A stretch of 64,000 bases of DNA from Halorientalis sp. IM1011 (GTDB lineage Archaea > Halobacteriota > Halobacteria > Halobacteriales > Haloarculaceae): the NCBI RefSeq assembly GCF_001989615.1, contig NZ_CP019067.1, positions 2,232,001-2,296,000 on the forward strand, given 5' to 3'. The notes under the pieces were generated by a model that saw only the letters and a list, made by a program, of their open reading frames with translations, searched no databases and was not told the DNA's origin. Of this stretch, positions 48,083-57,937 are shown piece after piece (positions within the stretch are counted from its first letter, which is position 1; every line of letters starts with the position of its first letter). A program made the translations under genes and the position numbers.

Positions 48083-48868
48083 TTAATTCAGGTCAGCATG
48101 TGTCCAAAACTGGGGCGAACCAAGGGACTGATGCTTACGATTATGGGTTTTCTCGAATCCATGTGCCTGAAGGAGTTCTGTAGCCCTCTCGTACTCAACA
48201 TTGAGGAATACTGCGGTTGTACGTTCAAGTGTCTCTGCAGCACCCTGCAGAATCGTTGGTTCGTGACCATTTACGGTTAATTTGAGGAGATCAACGCTGT
48301 TGATATCGTGGGTTGAGCAGTAATCGTCTATCGTCGTGGCAGGAACATCAATTTCCGACTGTTTGTTATCTGCTGCGTCGCCGACTATTGATCGATACTC
48401 ATCATCGGAGTTTGAGACATCAGCGTCAGCGACCTTGTGCTCGGCGACAGAATCGGCCACCTGAAATGTAAGTTGATCTTTCGAACCATCCGATATAGCC
48501 ATGTTATGTGAAGTAACTCTGTTACTGTATCCGTGAGAATCAATGTTTTTCTCCAGTGACCGGAAGTTCAGCGGTTCGGCTTCGAAGGCATGGATGTGGC
48601 CGTTGTCCAATCGGGATGCTGCTTCAACTGTGTACTCTCCTGTTGCGGCACCGACTTCAATTATCGTGTCGGTACCAGATAACATGTCGAAGAATCGCTC
48701 GTGAGAACTGATGAAGTTGCGGCACCAACGCGCTTGAGATGCGTCATTGTTCGGAATGTACCACTCGAAATCATGCCAATCGGCACGGTAAATATCATCT
48801 GATGGCGTTATTCGTGGTTTTTCCGAGAGATGTGGAAGAAGCGACTGCAGCCGTTTAAACAATCCCAT
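48083..48868 (-). CDS. FkbM-family methyltransferase
   Basis: 261 residues from the ATG at 48868 (an upstream ATG at 48937 adds 23 residues without support). SAM-binding loop EVGAATGEYTVEAASRL; then HIHAFEAEPLNFRSLEKNI, and the C-terminal FkbM block VPATTIDDYC...VDLLKLTVNGHEPTILQGA. Methylates sugars or small acids in polysaccharide loci. Beside the flippase on the same strand. Confidence 0.88.
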   Translation of the reverse strand: MGLFKRLQSLLPHLSEKPRITPSDDIYRADWHDFEWYIPNNDASQARWCRNFISSHERFFDMLSGTDTIIEVGAATGEYTVEAASRLDNGHIHAFEAEPLNFRSLEKNIDSHGYSNRVTSHNMAISDGSKDQLTFQVADSVAEHKVADADVSNSDDEYRSIVGDAADNKQSEIDVPATTIDDYCSTHDINSVDLLKLTVNGHEPTILQGAAETLERTTAVFLNVEYERATELLQAHGFEKTHNRKHQSLGSPQFWTHADLN

Positions 48869-48953
48869 ACTGTGGGATTGATACGGTCGTATAATAAAAT
48901 GATGGTCAGAGAAGTCCAATATATCGAAGCGAATCATTGCTACGTGAGTCTAT

Positions 48954-50450
48954 CTACAGACCCCTACGTATCATGCGATAGAGATGGCCAAACTCGCAAT
49001 CAAATATATTATTAAAAATAAACATAATTGAAGTATATATAACCACTCCTGAAAATATGAGCGTCATCAGACTCAGAACACTTTGTGTTGAGAGAATATG
49101 CCAATTTATTACACCGACACAAAACGCCATTATTATACTACCCAAAAATGGGTATAGAGCACTCTTGAATATATCCTCATACCTCACATTTGTTATGAGT
49201 TTGATGAGGTGTAAATTCATGGGTAAAGTGACGAAAGAGCTACCAACTATGACGAAGGCGACACCTTCAACTCCAAACATCTGCGCAGCAGGGTAGATAG
49301 CGATGACAATGAGAACGACCTTGACGAACTGCATTTTGGCTCCGAGATCGGGATGTCCTGTGGAATTGAACACAGGTCCTACGCTTGCGCCAAATGCGCG
49401 AATCCCACCCCATACAGCTAATATCTGCATTACGGATACCGCAGATTGCCACTGATCTCCAAGTATTACGGGAACGAACTGTGGAGCGACGACTACGATG
49501 CCAGCTGCCATTGGAAATGCTACTATCGTCGATAGCTGGACGGTCCGCAGAAACCCCTTACGAAGCTTCTCCATATCGTCCTGTACCTTCGAGAGAGTGG
49601 GGAAGGCCACGCGTGAAATGACGTGTGTGACCTCTGTCGCCGGCGCATTTGAAAAACGGTATGCAAGTTGATATAAACCGAGGGAACTTGCAGCAAAGAA
49701 CCAGCCGACGAAAGCATCGTCACCCTGTCCATAGAGGAAAATTAAAACAGCGGACGCAAACATCCACTTTCCAAATCCGAACATCTCCTTCCCGTACTCG
49801 AGATCAAATTCGATGCTGGGACGGTAATCGTGGATACCGTACGAGAGTGCGAATTTGACGAGATTCATGGCGACGATACCGAATACGAGGGCCCAGACAC
49901 TCTGGAATAGGAGAGCGAAAACCACCGCTACAACGAGATCACTTGATCGGCCGCCGACCTGATATATGAATTCTCTATGGAAGTTTAGATTCTTCTGGAA
50001 GTAGACCACAGCGGGGTTCTGTAGCCCGAGAATTAGCGGCGACAGACCGATGACTTGAATGAGGGGTTTAGCTTGTGGTTCACCGAAGAACACAGCGAGA
50101 TGTGGGGCTGCGAGATACGCGGTACTCGCAATTACAATTCCGCGAAGGATTTTCATTACCCATGCTGTGTTGAGGTAGGCGTCTATTTCGTCGTCTTCGT
50201 GCTGTATCAGCGCCTCGTCGAACCCGAGTTGAGAGAATTGCCGTAGTGCGGCGATAGAGAGCAGTGCGATACCGAGTAATCCAAACGCAGCCGGTGAAAG
50301 CACGCGAGCAAGAATGACAACCTTTAGTAACTGGAGAACACGGTCGACAATGTTGATTCCCCCGACCCAGATGCCACTTTGAACGGCTTGCTCTGCTGTT
50401 GACCCACCTTCAGTTAGACGCCCATAAATAGAACGAAACCATTCAAACAC
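48954..50450 (-). CDS. Polysaccharide/oligosaccharide flippase (Wzx/MATE-type)
   Basis: 498 residues, about 12-14 membrane spans (VLQLLKVVILARVLSPAAFG, AFGLLGIALLSIAALRQFSQ, FPMAAGIVVVAPQFVPVILG, and so on) with the LysM-free topology of the MOP superfamily Wzx/PST group. It would flip lipid-linked oligosaccharides across the membrane. First of a divergent pair with the methyltransferase at 50638; the gap is AT-rich promoter. Confidence 0.9.
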   Translation of the reverse strand: MFEWFRSIYGRLTEGGSTAEQAVQSGIWVGGINIVDRVLQLLKVVILARVLSPAAFGLLGIALLSIAALRQFSQLGFDEALIQHEDDEIDAYLNTAWVMKILRGIVIASTAYLAAPHLAVFFGEPQAKPLIQVIGLSPLILGLQNPAVVYFQKNLNFHREFIYQVGGRSSDLVVAVVFALLFQSVWALVFGIVAMNLVKFALSYGIHDYRPSIEFDLEYGKEMFGFGKWMFASAVLIFLYGQGDDAFVGWFFAASSLGLYQLAYRFSNAPATEVTHVISRVAFPTLSKVQDDMEKLRKGFLRTVQLSTIVAFPMAAGIVVVAPQFVPVILGDQWQSAVSVMQILAVWGGIRAFGASVGPVFNSTGHPDLGAKMQFVKVVLIVIAIYPAAQMFGVEGVAFVIVGSSFVTLPMNLHLIKLITNVRYEDIFKSALYPFLGSIIMAFCVGVINWHILSTQSVLSLMTLIFSGVVIYTSIMFIFNNIFDCEFGHLYRMIRRGL

Positions 50451-50637
50451 TGGACTTGATTCTCACTATTCGTTATTGAATACTTCGTTCTCTGATTCGA
50501 CCGTAATGGTTTTGCATCTGAATATTCTAGGCTCCGGAACGATTAAGCCACGAAGCATTCGGCGTACCCGTAACACTAATGTACTGCACTTAGCTTGAAA
50601 CAACAAGAAGCCAACCCTACTGCTATCGACAATCAAA
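50451..50637. other. Divergent AT-rich promoter region
   Basis: 187 bp between the divergent flippase and methyltransferase genes. TATA-like AT runs on both sides, no palindrome of note. Confidence 0.45.
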
Positions 50638-51432
50638 ATGAATAAATATATAAGCTATTTGGACACTTTTGGTCGATCGGCTGGGCAGAAAATTCGGAAC
50701 GTACGTTCTTCAATATGGCAATATAAGTGGGATCGAAGGTTCAAAAACCGCTTCTTCAATTCTCGAAAGGAATACGACAGCTACGCAGTTGAGTTCGAGC
50801 AAAAATCTGTCTCTGATATCATTGAACAATCGTCGGATGAGTTTGCAACTCTCACTAGTTCGGGGAAGTGGGGTGGTATCGGAACTAAAATTGGCAAACG
50901 GTACTACACACTTGTACGCAAACTCAAACCGGACGTAATCGTTGAAACTGGTGTTTGTAACGGTGTTTCGACACTATGTACCCTTCTGGCATTGGACGAA
51001 AATGACCACGGAACTCTCTACTCTATTGATTACCCGTACTATGCGGATGTTCCATTGAGTGAATTCCGCGACGAAACGTTTGAAGATTTCGGGGGTGCTG
51101 CAATTCCGAGCGACAAGGAACCGGGGTGGATAGTTCCAGATGAGTATCAGTCTCAGTGGGACCTTCGGATCGGGAAGAGTCAACGAGAATTGCCACAGTT
51201 AGTCACGGAACTGGAATCAATTGACGTGTTCATTCACGATTCAGAACATTCGTTGCCGTGCATGTTATTCGAATATGATCTTGCCTGGGAATGGTTTGGT
51301 TCGAACGGCATAATCCTCTCGGACGATATTGATTGGAACGGTGCATTCGATTCGTTTGCATCGGCCAGAACTGCAGAATCCGGTCAAATCACGTCTAGTG
51401 TTGGATATCTAATAAAAGGTGGTGTGAAATGA
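50638..51432 (+). CDS. Class I SAM-dependent methyltransferase (Methyltransf_24-like)
   Basis: 264 residues. DVIVETGVCNGVSTLCTLLA is the SAM motif I; GTLYSIDYPYY motif II; SIDVFIHDSEHSLPCMLFEY the MTase_24 / cephalosporin-hydroxylase-like signature. The stop overlaps the next ATG (ATGA), so co-translated with the phosphodiesterase. Substrate unknown, likely a surface sugar. Confidence 0.82.
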   Translation: MNKYISYLDTFGRSAGQKIRNVRSSIWQYKWDRRFKNRFFNSRKEYDSYAVEFEQKSVSDIIEQSSDEFATLTSSGKWGGIGTKIGKRYYTLVRKLKPDVIVETGVCNGVSTLCTLLALDENDHGTLYSIDYPYYADVPLSEFRDETFEDFGGAAIPSDKEPGWIVPDEYQSQWDLRIGKSQRELPQLVTELESIDVFIHDSEHSLPCMLFEYDLAWEWFGSNGIILSDDIDWNGAFDSFASARTAESGQITSSVGYLIKGGVK

Positions 51433-52979
51433 CTCGCTCGGTACCGACTTTCGTTTTGGGTATTGACGGTGCGACGTTTCGACTACTTGACCTTTGGATC
51501 GATGATCTACCGAACTTCTCGAAGCTCTTAGAAGATGGATTCGCCACTGAACTCCGGAGTTCTACACCGCCTGTAACCAGTCCCGCATGGCGTTGTTATG
51601 CGACCGGAAAAGATCCCGCCAGTATCGGCGTTTACTGGTGGCGGCAATTGGACCGTGAATCTCAACGGTTCGTGTCGGCCGACGACATCCCGTTGACAAG
51701 CAAGTGCTACTGGGAGTTCCTTTCTGACGACAAACGTGTTGCGGTCGTTGGAGTTCCGCTGAATGCACCACCGAGACCGCTGAATGGGTATCTCGTCTCA
51801 GGTGGCCCATTCGCCGACCAAGATGAATACACATATCCGGCGGCATTTCAGTCGACGCTAGAATCAAAATTCGATTACCAACTCCATCCTGACGTGTATC
51901 CTTCTATCGAGAATGCACGTGATCGAGAAATCATATCTGACTTCGAAAAAATGCTTGACCAACGGTTCGACTTGATCGAGTGGTTCCTTGATGAGAAATC
52001 ACTCGACCTGGTGAACCTGACGCTGTTCTATATCAATGTGTTACAGCACAAAGCTTGGGACGCACCGGAGGTCAAGCACCTCTGGAAGCGGATTGATGAG
52101 AGACTGGGCACATTGTTGAATCGGGATATAAACGTAATTATCCACTCGGATCATGGACTTCACGAAGTCGAGCGGGTATTCTACCTGAACGGATGGCTGA
52201 AAGAGCAGGGCTATCTCTCAGTCGACCCGCCCGCAGAACCGAGTGTCCACGATCGGCTTTTCGATACGGCAAAGTCCGTTTTGGAGATGGTGAAAATGAA
52301 AGCCACGCTGAAACGCGTGCTCCCGGAGTCTACCGTTGACACGGTTCGGCCTGACTCTCGACGCCGACTCATGGACACAACCGAGTTTGAAACGAGGGTG
52401 GACTTCGAGAACTCACGCGCGATAGCTTCCCCGCAGGGGCCAGTGTACATACTTGACGCTGATTTGGAAACACGTACAGAACTACGTGATCGACTTTTCG
52501 ATGTGACTGACCCGGAGACAGGTGAAGCAGTCTTTGCCGACGTGAAACCTGCTGAGGAAGTTTACGCCCACCCCATCCCAGATGCAGCACCTGATCTCCT
52601 CGTGGAGTGGAATGACGGATTCGAGATTAAAGATATTCACTCTGAAGATCCAGAACGAATATTTGGCCCCCCATATGGAGTATTGGCTGATAATGAACCA
52701 ACTGGTATTCTACTCGGCTCTGGCCCGGATATTACAGCTAAAGAGGTTTCTAATACACCTCTCCTGTATGATCTGGCTCCGACATTTCTTCACCTTCACG
52801 ACGAACCTATTCCCGAAAGCATGGATGGGTCAGTACTGTTCGACATATTTGCGGACGACTCAGAGGCTAGTGCGCGTTCGGTACGAACAACAGAAGGTGA
52901 GGAATTTAACGGGGTGGATCAAGACAGAGAAGGATCTGCGGTCAGCGATAGATTGAGGGATTTAGGATATCTGGAATAG
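51429..52979 (+). CDS. AlkP-fold phosphodiesterase/phosphotransferase
   Basis: 516 residues. The N-terminal GIDGATFRLLDLWIDDLPNF has the metal-binding Asp and catalytic Thr (position ~15), and downstream NVIIHSDHGLHEVERVFYL gives the second Asp/His set, the nucleotide-pyrophosphatase/AlkP arrangement. In sugar loci such enzymes add phosphoglycerol or phosphoethanolamine-type groups. Operonic with methyltransferase and DegT genes. Confidence 0.85.
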   Translation: MTRSVPTFVLGIDGATFRLLDLWIDDLPNFSKLLEDGFATELRSSTPPVTSPAWRCYATGKDPASIGVYWWRQLDRESQRFVSADDIPLTSKCYWEFLSDDKRVAVVGVPLNAPPRPLNGYLVSGGPFADQDEYTYPAAFQSTLESKFDYQLHPDVYPSIENARDREIISDFEKMLDQRFDLIEWFLDEKSLDLVNLTLFYINVLQHKAWDAPEVKHLWKRIDERLGTLLNRDINVIIHSDHGLHEVERVFYLNGWLKEQGYLSVDPPAEPSVHDRLFDTAKSVLEMVKMKATLKRVLPESTVDTVRPDSRRRLMDTTEFETRVDFENSRAIASPQGPVYILDADLETRTELRDRLFDVTDPETGEAVFADVKPAEEVYAHPIPDAAPDLLVEWNDGFEIKDIHSEDPERIFGPPYGVLADNEPTGILLGSGPDITAKEVSNTPLLYDLAPTFLHLHDEPIPESMDGSVLFDIFADDSEASARSVRTTEGEEFNGVDQDREGSAVSDRLRDLGYLE

Positions 52980-53041
52980 CGATGACATTTGCGTATAGTA
53001 GTACGCAAAGAGATATACCATTACCATTCCAAAACGCCCTC

Positions 53042-54166
53042 ATGTCGGAGATTCCTTTATATGACGTAAATAACGTCATTGGAGACGAGATTGTCGACGG
53101 TATCCGCGAGGTTTTAGATTCGGGGTGGCTGACGCTAGGTCCGAAGACGACAGAATTCGAGGAGACGTTCGCTGCCGTCCACAAGACGGACGAGGGTGTC
53201 GCCGTAAACTCCTGTACGTCCGCGCTCTATGCTTCGCTTCGAGCGCTGGGAATCGGTAATGGCGACACAGTCGTTGTCCCTGCGATCACATTCGCTGCTA
53301 CTGCCAACGTCGTGCGACTGCTCGGCGGCGACGTGATCGTCAGTGACGTGACCGAGACCGGTAACCTTGATCCGGATAGCCTCCGACAGATTCTTGAGCG
53401 ACGAACCGATGTCCAAGCAGTCCTCCCAGTCCACCTCTACGGACTCCCCTGTAACATGCCGGAGATTATCGATGTCGCCGACGAGCACGACATTGCGGTC
53501 ATCGAGGACTGCGCGCACGCGCCAGGCGCGTCGGTCGACGGCAAGCCGGTCGGATCCTTCGGGGACGCCGGCTGTTTCAGTTTCTACGCGACCAAGAACA
53601 TGACGACGGGCGAGGGCGGCATGGTCGTCACGAACGACGCGGACCTCGGCGAACGTGTCCGACAACTCCGGAACCACCACCAGACGAAATCACCTGACGA
53701 GAAGAAACAGAACTGGGGGTACGACGTGGATGGACTGGGGTTCAATTTCCGTATGAGCGAGTTCCAGGCTGTGATGGGACTGAGCCAGCTCAAGAAACTC
53801 GGAGAGATGACTGAAAGCCGACAGCGGGTGGCGCGTCGATACCGAGAGGCGATAGCGACCATCGATGGACTGTCTTGGTATGGTAACGATCCAGAGAAGG
53901 ACCACGTTTTCCACCTGTTCGTCGTCCACGTCGAAGACGAATATCCACTGACCCGTAACGAATTGTACGATCATCTCTCGACGAATGATATCGTCACGGG
54001 TGTCCACTATCCGCCCATTCCGGAACTCACGTACTACAATGGCGTGGAGGGTGAGTACGAGCGGGCAATGCGTCTCTACGACCGAATCCTATCACTCCCG
54101 ATGTTTCCGGACATGGACAACTCGACGCAAGACCACGTAATCGATGCGCTCAGAACTCCTCAATAA
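53042..54166 (+). CDS. DegT/DnrJ/EryC1 PLP-dependent sugar aminotransferase
   Basis: 374 residues from the ATG at 53042; an ATG at 52982 would add 20 residues that look non-family. Core motifs: VNSCTSALYASLRALGIGNG (substrate/PLP phosphate), EDCAHAPGAS, and GCFSFYATKNMTTGEGGMVV with the PLP lysine (ATKN). Places an amino group on nucleotide-linked sugars. Followed 2 bp later by a glycosyltransferase. Confidence 0.9.
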   Translation: MSEIPLYDVNNVIGDEIVDGIREVLDSGWLTLGPKTTEFEETFAAVHKTDEGVAVNSCTSALYASLRALGIGNGDTVVVPAITFAATANVVRLLGGDVIVSDVTETGNLDPDSLRQILERRTDVQAVLPVHLYGLPCNMPEIIDVADEHDIAVIEDCAHAPGASVDGKPVGSFGDAGCFSFYATKNMTTGEGGMVVTNDADLGERVRQLRNHHQTKSPDEKKQNWGYDVDGLGFNFRMSEFQAVMGLSQLKKLGEMTESRQRVARRYREAIATIDGLSWYGNDPEKDHVFHLFVVHVEDEYPLTRNELYDHLSTNDIVTGVHYPPIPELTYYNGVEGEYERAMRLYDRILSLPMFPDMDNSTQDHVIDALRTPQ

Positions 54167-54168
54167 TT

Positions 54169-55308
54169 ATGGCTCCAACTGTCGGTCACTTCGTCAAGAA
54201 CTATCTTCCCCTCACGCAGACGTTCGTTTATCGCTACTTGACGAGTCACTCCACCTATGTGCCGTTTGTCTGTGGAATCCGGAGCGAGAATACGGATCGG
54301 TTTCCCTTCGAGCCCCGGTACGTATTTATGGACAAATCCAGATTCGATCCACGATTCTGGGTCTACGGCGCGCTCGCGAAGTTCGATCTCTTTGGCCTTG
54401 AGAACACGCACTATCGGAATGTGATTGACCGCACTGATCCGGACGTGCTCCACGCCCACTTCGGACCACGCGGTGTGGAACTGGAAAAATATCGCCGCGA
54501 CAATCGGCCGCTCGTGACGTCGTTTTACGGTTATGATGCCTCTCAACTCGTCGAAGGCGACGATTCGATGCGTGCGAAGTACCAGAAGCTATTCGCCAAG
54601 GGGGATCTATTCCTCGTGGAGGGGCCGGCGATGCGACAGAAACTCCTGGCGCTCGATTGCCCGGAGGAGAAGATCGCTCTCCAGCGGATCGCGATTGACA
54701 CCGATCGGATCGAACCCTGCTATCCTGACCTGAGCGATGGCCTTCAGGTACTGATGGTCGGTCGGTTTGTCGAGAAGAAGGGGATGCCTGACGGGATACG
54801 GGCCTTCGCTTCGGCCCTCGGTGACGTCGAAGGCGCGGAACTCCGAATCGTCGGAGGTGAGAGCGGCGAATACACGGAAGCGGACCTCCGAGAGATTGCG
54901 GCCGCCGAAGGCGTGAGCGACCAGGTTGTCTTCGCCGGATTCCTGCCGTACGAGGAGTATCTTGGAGCTGTCCACGAGTGTGACGTACTCCTCGCCCCGA
55001 GCAAACGAGCCGAATCGGGGGATTCCGAAGGTGGCGCGCCAACGGTTCTTCTGGAGGCACAGGCGAGCGGGAAACCGGTGGTCGCCACGACGCATGCAGA
55101 CATTCCGTACGTAGTCGAAGATGGCATCGCCGGTCGGTTGGTTACGCCCGGAGACGTTGAATCACTCGCTGACGCACTCTGCTGGTGCCGGGACCATCCA
55201 GAACATCTCACTCGTATGGGTCGGGCCGGCCGCGAGAACATGAAGGCCCACCACAACGTCACGGAACTGGCACGCCAGCTTGAAACGCGATACGATCGAC
55301 TTCTGTAG
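54169..55308 (+). CDS. Glycosyltransferase family 4
   Basis: 379 residues. C-terminal GT4 nucleotide-sugar site: VLMVGRFVEKKGMPDGIRAF, then the E-x7-E type catalytic block GGAPTVLLEAQASGKPVVAT. N-terminal domain has a membrane-associated hydrophobic helix. Builds the surface polysaccharide with its neighbours. Confidence 0.9.
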   Translation: MAPTVGHFVKNYLPLTQTFVYRYLTSHSTYVPFVCGIRSENTDRFPFEPRYVFMDKSRFDPRFWVYGALAKFDLFGLENTHYRNVIDRTDPDVLHAHFGPRGVELEKYRRDNRPLVTSFYGYDASQLVEGDDSMRAKYQKLFAKGDLFLVEGPAMRQKLLALDCPEEKIALQRIAIDTDRIEPCYPDLSDGLQVLMVGRFVEKKGMPDGIRAFASALGDVEGAELRIVGGESGEYTEADLREIAAAEGVSDQVVFAGFLPYEEYLGAVHECDVLLAPSKRAESGDSEGGAPTVLLEAQASGKPVVATTHADIPYVVEDGIAGRLVTPGDVESLADALCWCRDHPEHLTRMGRAGRENMKAHHNVTELARQLETRYDRLL

Positions 55309-55355
55309 GAACAAGTGTTATGTCCGTCCGTCGAGTTGACCTTGTCGTGTGACGA

Positions 55356-56429
55356 ATGAAGGGTTTAATTCTCGCTGGCGGTCGCGGAACGCGTCTGCGG
55401 CCGATCACTCACACCGGTCCGAAACAGTTGGTCCCCGTCGCGAACAAACCCGTCATTCAGTACGCGATTGAGGACCTCGTCGAGGCCGGTATCACCGACA
55501 TCGGCATCGTTCTCGGGAACAAAGGACGGGAAGCGATCCAGGCCGCACTCGGCGACGGTGATTCGTTCGGCGTCGATATCACGTACATCGTCCAGGGTAA
55601 TCCGCTCGGACTCTCCCACGCGGTCGGCTGCGCCCGGGACTTCGTCGGTAACGACGACGTGGTTGTCTATTTGGGTGACAACATACTCAAACAGGGCATC
55701 TCCGAGTTGGTCGAGGACTTCCGAAACGGTGACTTCGGTGCCGGAATCGCACTCCAGTCGGTCGATCGCCCCGAGCAGTTCGGCGTTGCCGACGTCGACG
55801 CCGACGGGGGGATTACACGGTTGGTCGAGAAACCGGACGATCCGCCCAGCAACCTCGCACTCATCGGTATTTACGTGTTTTCGTCGGCAGTCTTTGATGC
55901 GATCGAGGACCTCAAACCGTCTTGGCGTGGTGAACTGGAGATCACCGACGCCATTCAACTGCTCCTCGAGCGCGGACATGAGATCGACTCTCACATCGTC
56001 GAAGGTTGGTGGAAAGACACCGGAAAACCAGAGGACATTCTCGAAGCGAACCGTCTCGTGTTGAACGACGCAACAGCGTCCGTAGACGGTACGGTAGACC
56101 CCGACGCGGAGGTCAAAGGGACCATCGACCTCCATGAGACGAGTTCGATCCACGCCGATGCAGTCGTCCGTGGGCCTGTATCGATCGGCGCGAAATCCGA
56201 AATCGGTCCCGACACATACGTGGGACCGTACACCTCGATCGGTCCGGATACGAATATCAGAGGTGCACACGTCGAAAACAGCGTCGTTATGGGCGGTGCC
56301 GAAATTACCACGGATCGGAAGATCATCGATAGCCTCATCGGATATGGCGTCACCGTTGGGAGCGCGGAGAAGTTGCGACCCGATGGCAGCCGACTCGTCG
56401 TCGGCGAACACTCGAACCTGAGACTATGA
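55356..56429 (+). CDS. rmlA: Glucose-1-phosphate thymidylyltransferase with left-handed beta-helix domain
   Basis: 357 residues, longer than the usual ~290 because of a C-terminal left-handed beta-helix (hexapeptide-like repeats such as IHADAVVRGPVSIGAKSEIG). The N-terminal signature MKGLILAGGRGTRLRPITHT and GPKQLVPVANKPVIQYAIED are diagnostic. Makes dTDP-glucose, first step of dTDP-sugar synthesis; the long form is the archaeal type. The next miniprotein ATG overlaps its stop. Confidence 0.93.
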   Translation: MKGLILAGGRGTRLRPITHTGPKQLVPVANKPVIQYAIEDLVEAGITDIGIVLGNKGREAIQAALGDGDSFGVDITYIVQGNPLGLSHAVGCARDFVGNDDVVVYLGDNILKQGISELVEDFRNGDFGAGIALQSVDRPEQFGVADVDADGGITRLVEKPDDPPSNLALIGIYVFSSAVFDAIEDLKPSWRGELEITDAIQLLLERGHEIDSHIVEGWWKDTGKPEDILEANRLVLNDATASVDGTVDPDAEVKGTIDLHETSSIHADAVVRGPVSIGAKSEIGPDTYVGPYTSIGPDTNIRGAHVENSVVMGGAEITTDRKIIDSLIGYGVTVGSAEKLRPDGSRLVVGEHSNLRL

Positions 56430-56605
56430 GAATCATTACGCTTACCTGCGAGGAGTGTGGAACGATCGTCGCTGCCAACGAGCTTGAACAGCGCCGAGTG
56501 ATGAAGTGTCCCGGCCTGGACTGTGAGTCCGTCCTCCGATTTGCTGATCTGACGGACGACGAGCGCCATCACTTCCTGAATAACCGCGGCCAGTACCGGA
56601 TATGA
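56426..56605 (+). CDS. 59-residue zinc-ribbon miniprotein between rmlA and rmlB
   Basis: ATGA overlap with rmlA, so translationally coupled. Cys pairs at CEEC and CPGLDC with a basic linker (NELEQRRVMK) form a zinc ribbon. Function unknown, perhaps a regulator or assembly factor of the sugar genes. Small zinc-ribbon proteins of this kind are often missed by gene callers. Confidence 0.75.
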   Translation: MRIITLTCEECGTIVAANELEQRRVMKCPGLDCESVLRFADLTDDERHHFLNNRGQYRI

Positions 56606-56650
56606 ACGTAGATCGGACACGCCTATCTGTCTCCAGTGAGTAGTGCTGAC

Positions 56651-57571
56651 ATGGACGTTCTCGTCACCGGTGGCGCGGGTTTTATTGGATCGAACTTTGT
56701 TCGCTATCTGTTGTCCGAAACCGACCACGCCGTAACGACAGTTGATATCCTCACCTACGCCGGTTCGAAGAATAATCTCGACGGGACTCTAGACGATCCT
56801 CGACACACCTTCGTTGAGGCTGATGTACGAGATGAGGGGGCGATGAGCGAGTTGGTCGCAAACGCCGACGCTGTGGTTCACTTCGCGGCCGAGTCCCATG
56901 TAGACCGGTCCATAGCGAATGCTACCCTGTTCGCCTCAACCAACGTCGTCGGGACACAGGTACTGCTCGAAGCAGCCATCGACACAGATCTGGAAATGTT
57001 CCTACAGGTATCGACTGACGAGGTGTACGGAGAGATTCTGGAAGGTGAGTTCGGCGAGTCCGACCCTCTTGAACCCCGAAATCCATATGCGGCGACCAAA
57101 GCCGGTGCCGATCTCTTGGTGCAAAGCTATGCGACGACGCATGGACTACCCGTCGCGATTACCCGCTCGTCGAATAACTTCGGACCGCGCCAACATCCCG
57201 AGAAACTCATCCCAAAGTTGATTACGAAAGCCGCTGCTGGAGAGTCATTGCCGATCTATGGTGATGGCTCGAACGTTCGCGAGTGGATCTACGTCGAAGA
57301 CAACTGCCGGGCACTGACCCGCGTTCTAGAAGATGGCGAGCCCGGTGAAATCTATAACGTCGGGAGCGGTATCGAGCGCTCTAACCTCGAGGTCGCCCGG
57401 GCCGTCGTTGACGCCGTCGGTGCGTCCGAGGAACTCATTGAATTCGTCGAGGATCGGGCGGGACACGACCAGCGGTACGCGCTTGATAGCAGCAAGATAT
57501 GGGCGCTTGGCTGGGAGCCGAGGTGGTCATTCGATGAAGGGTTAGAGCGAACCGTCGAGTACTATAGATAA
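56651..57571 (+). CDS. rmlB: dTDP-glucose 4,6-dehydratase
   Basis: 306 residues from the ATG at 56651 (GTG at 56636 possible). The Rossmann start VLVTGGAGFIGSNFVRYLL, then YGEILEGEFGESDPLEPRNP and the SDR Tyr-x3-Lys in PYAATKAGADLL; STDEV holds the catalytic Thr-Asp-Glu triad region. Second step of dTDP-sugar synthesis. rmlC and rmlD are not in the window, so the product may not be rhamnose. Confidence 0.92.
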   Translation: MDVLVTGGAGFIGSNFVRYLLSETDHAVTTVDILTYAGSKNNLDGTLDDPRHTFVEADVRDEGAMSELVANADAVVHFAAESHVDRSIANATLFASTNVVGTQVLLEAAIDTDLEMFLQVSTDEVYGEILEGEFGESDPLEPRNPYAATKAGADLLVQSYATTHGLPVAITRSSNNFGPRQHPEKLIPKLITKAAAGESLPIYGDGSNVREWIYVEDNCRALTRVLEDGEPGEIYNVGSGIERSNLEVARAVVDAVGASEELIEFVEDRAGHDQRYALDSSKIWALGWEPRWSFDEGLERTVEYYR

Positions 57572-57672
57572 CCGGTATCGCTTACTGAGAGAAACACCGT
57601 TCAAGGTCGTTAAGGTACGATGACGCTGAGCGGCGGTCGAAGAATGGTTGTCGAGTGCTACGTGGCCAGACT

Positions 57673-57710
57673 GCGGGTGCTGCTGCGCTGAAACGCGCAG
57701 CAGCACCCGC
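57673..57710. other. 16-bp perfect inverted repeat
   Basis: GCGGGTGCTGCTGCGC and its exact complement around the loop TGAAAC, immediately beside the C-terminal cut of the transposase remnant. A transcription terminator, a REP-like unit, or a target site of a palindrome-associated mobile element. Confidence 0.6.
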
Positions 57711-57712
57711 TA

Positions 57713-57937
57713 AACCCACATTTTCAGCCAGTCGAACGACTTGTAGATCGTGCTGTAGTCTGGGGGGTCGTCCCGATCTAAGCCGAGTGAGCCACGAACC
57801 CCGGCCAAATAATTCATTAGATTCGTCGTTTCACGGTAGCTGTGGGCATCTTCAAGCTGAAGACAGTGAAGAACGACATGCTTCCAGCGGGCTCGCCCGC
57901 GTGTTTCCCCAACGCTTGTTTGACTAATTGCTGACAC
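57713..57937 (-). pseudogene. IS5-type transposase N-terminal remnant
   Basis: Minus strand: SAISQTSVGETRGRARWKHV, then CLQLEDAHSYRETTNLMNYL and SLGLDRDDPPDYSTIYKSFD ending at KMWV and a stop. This matches the N-terminal helical part of haloarchaeal IS5-family transposases. The DDE catalytic part is missing. Confidence 0.8.
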
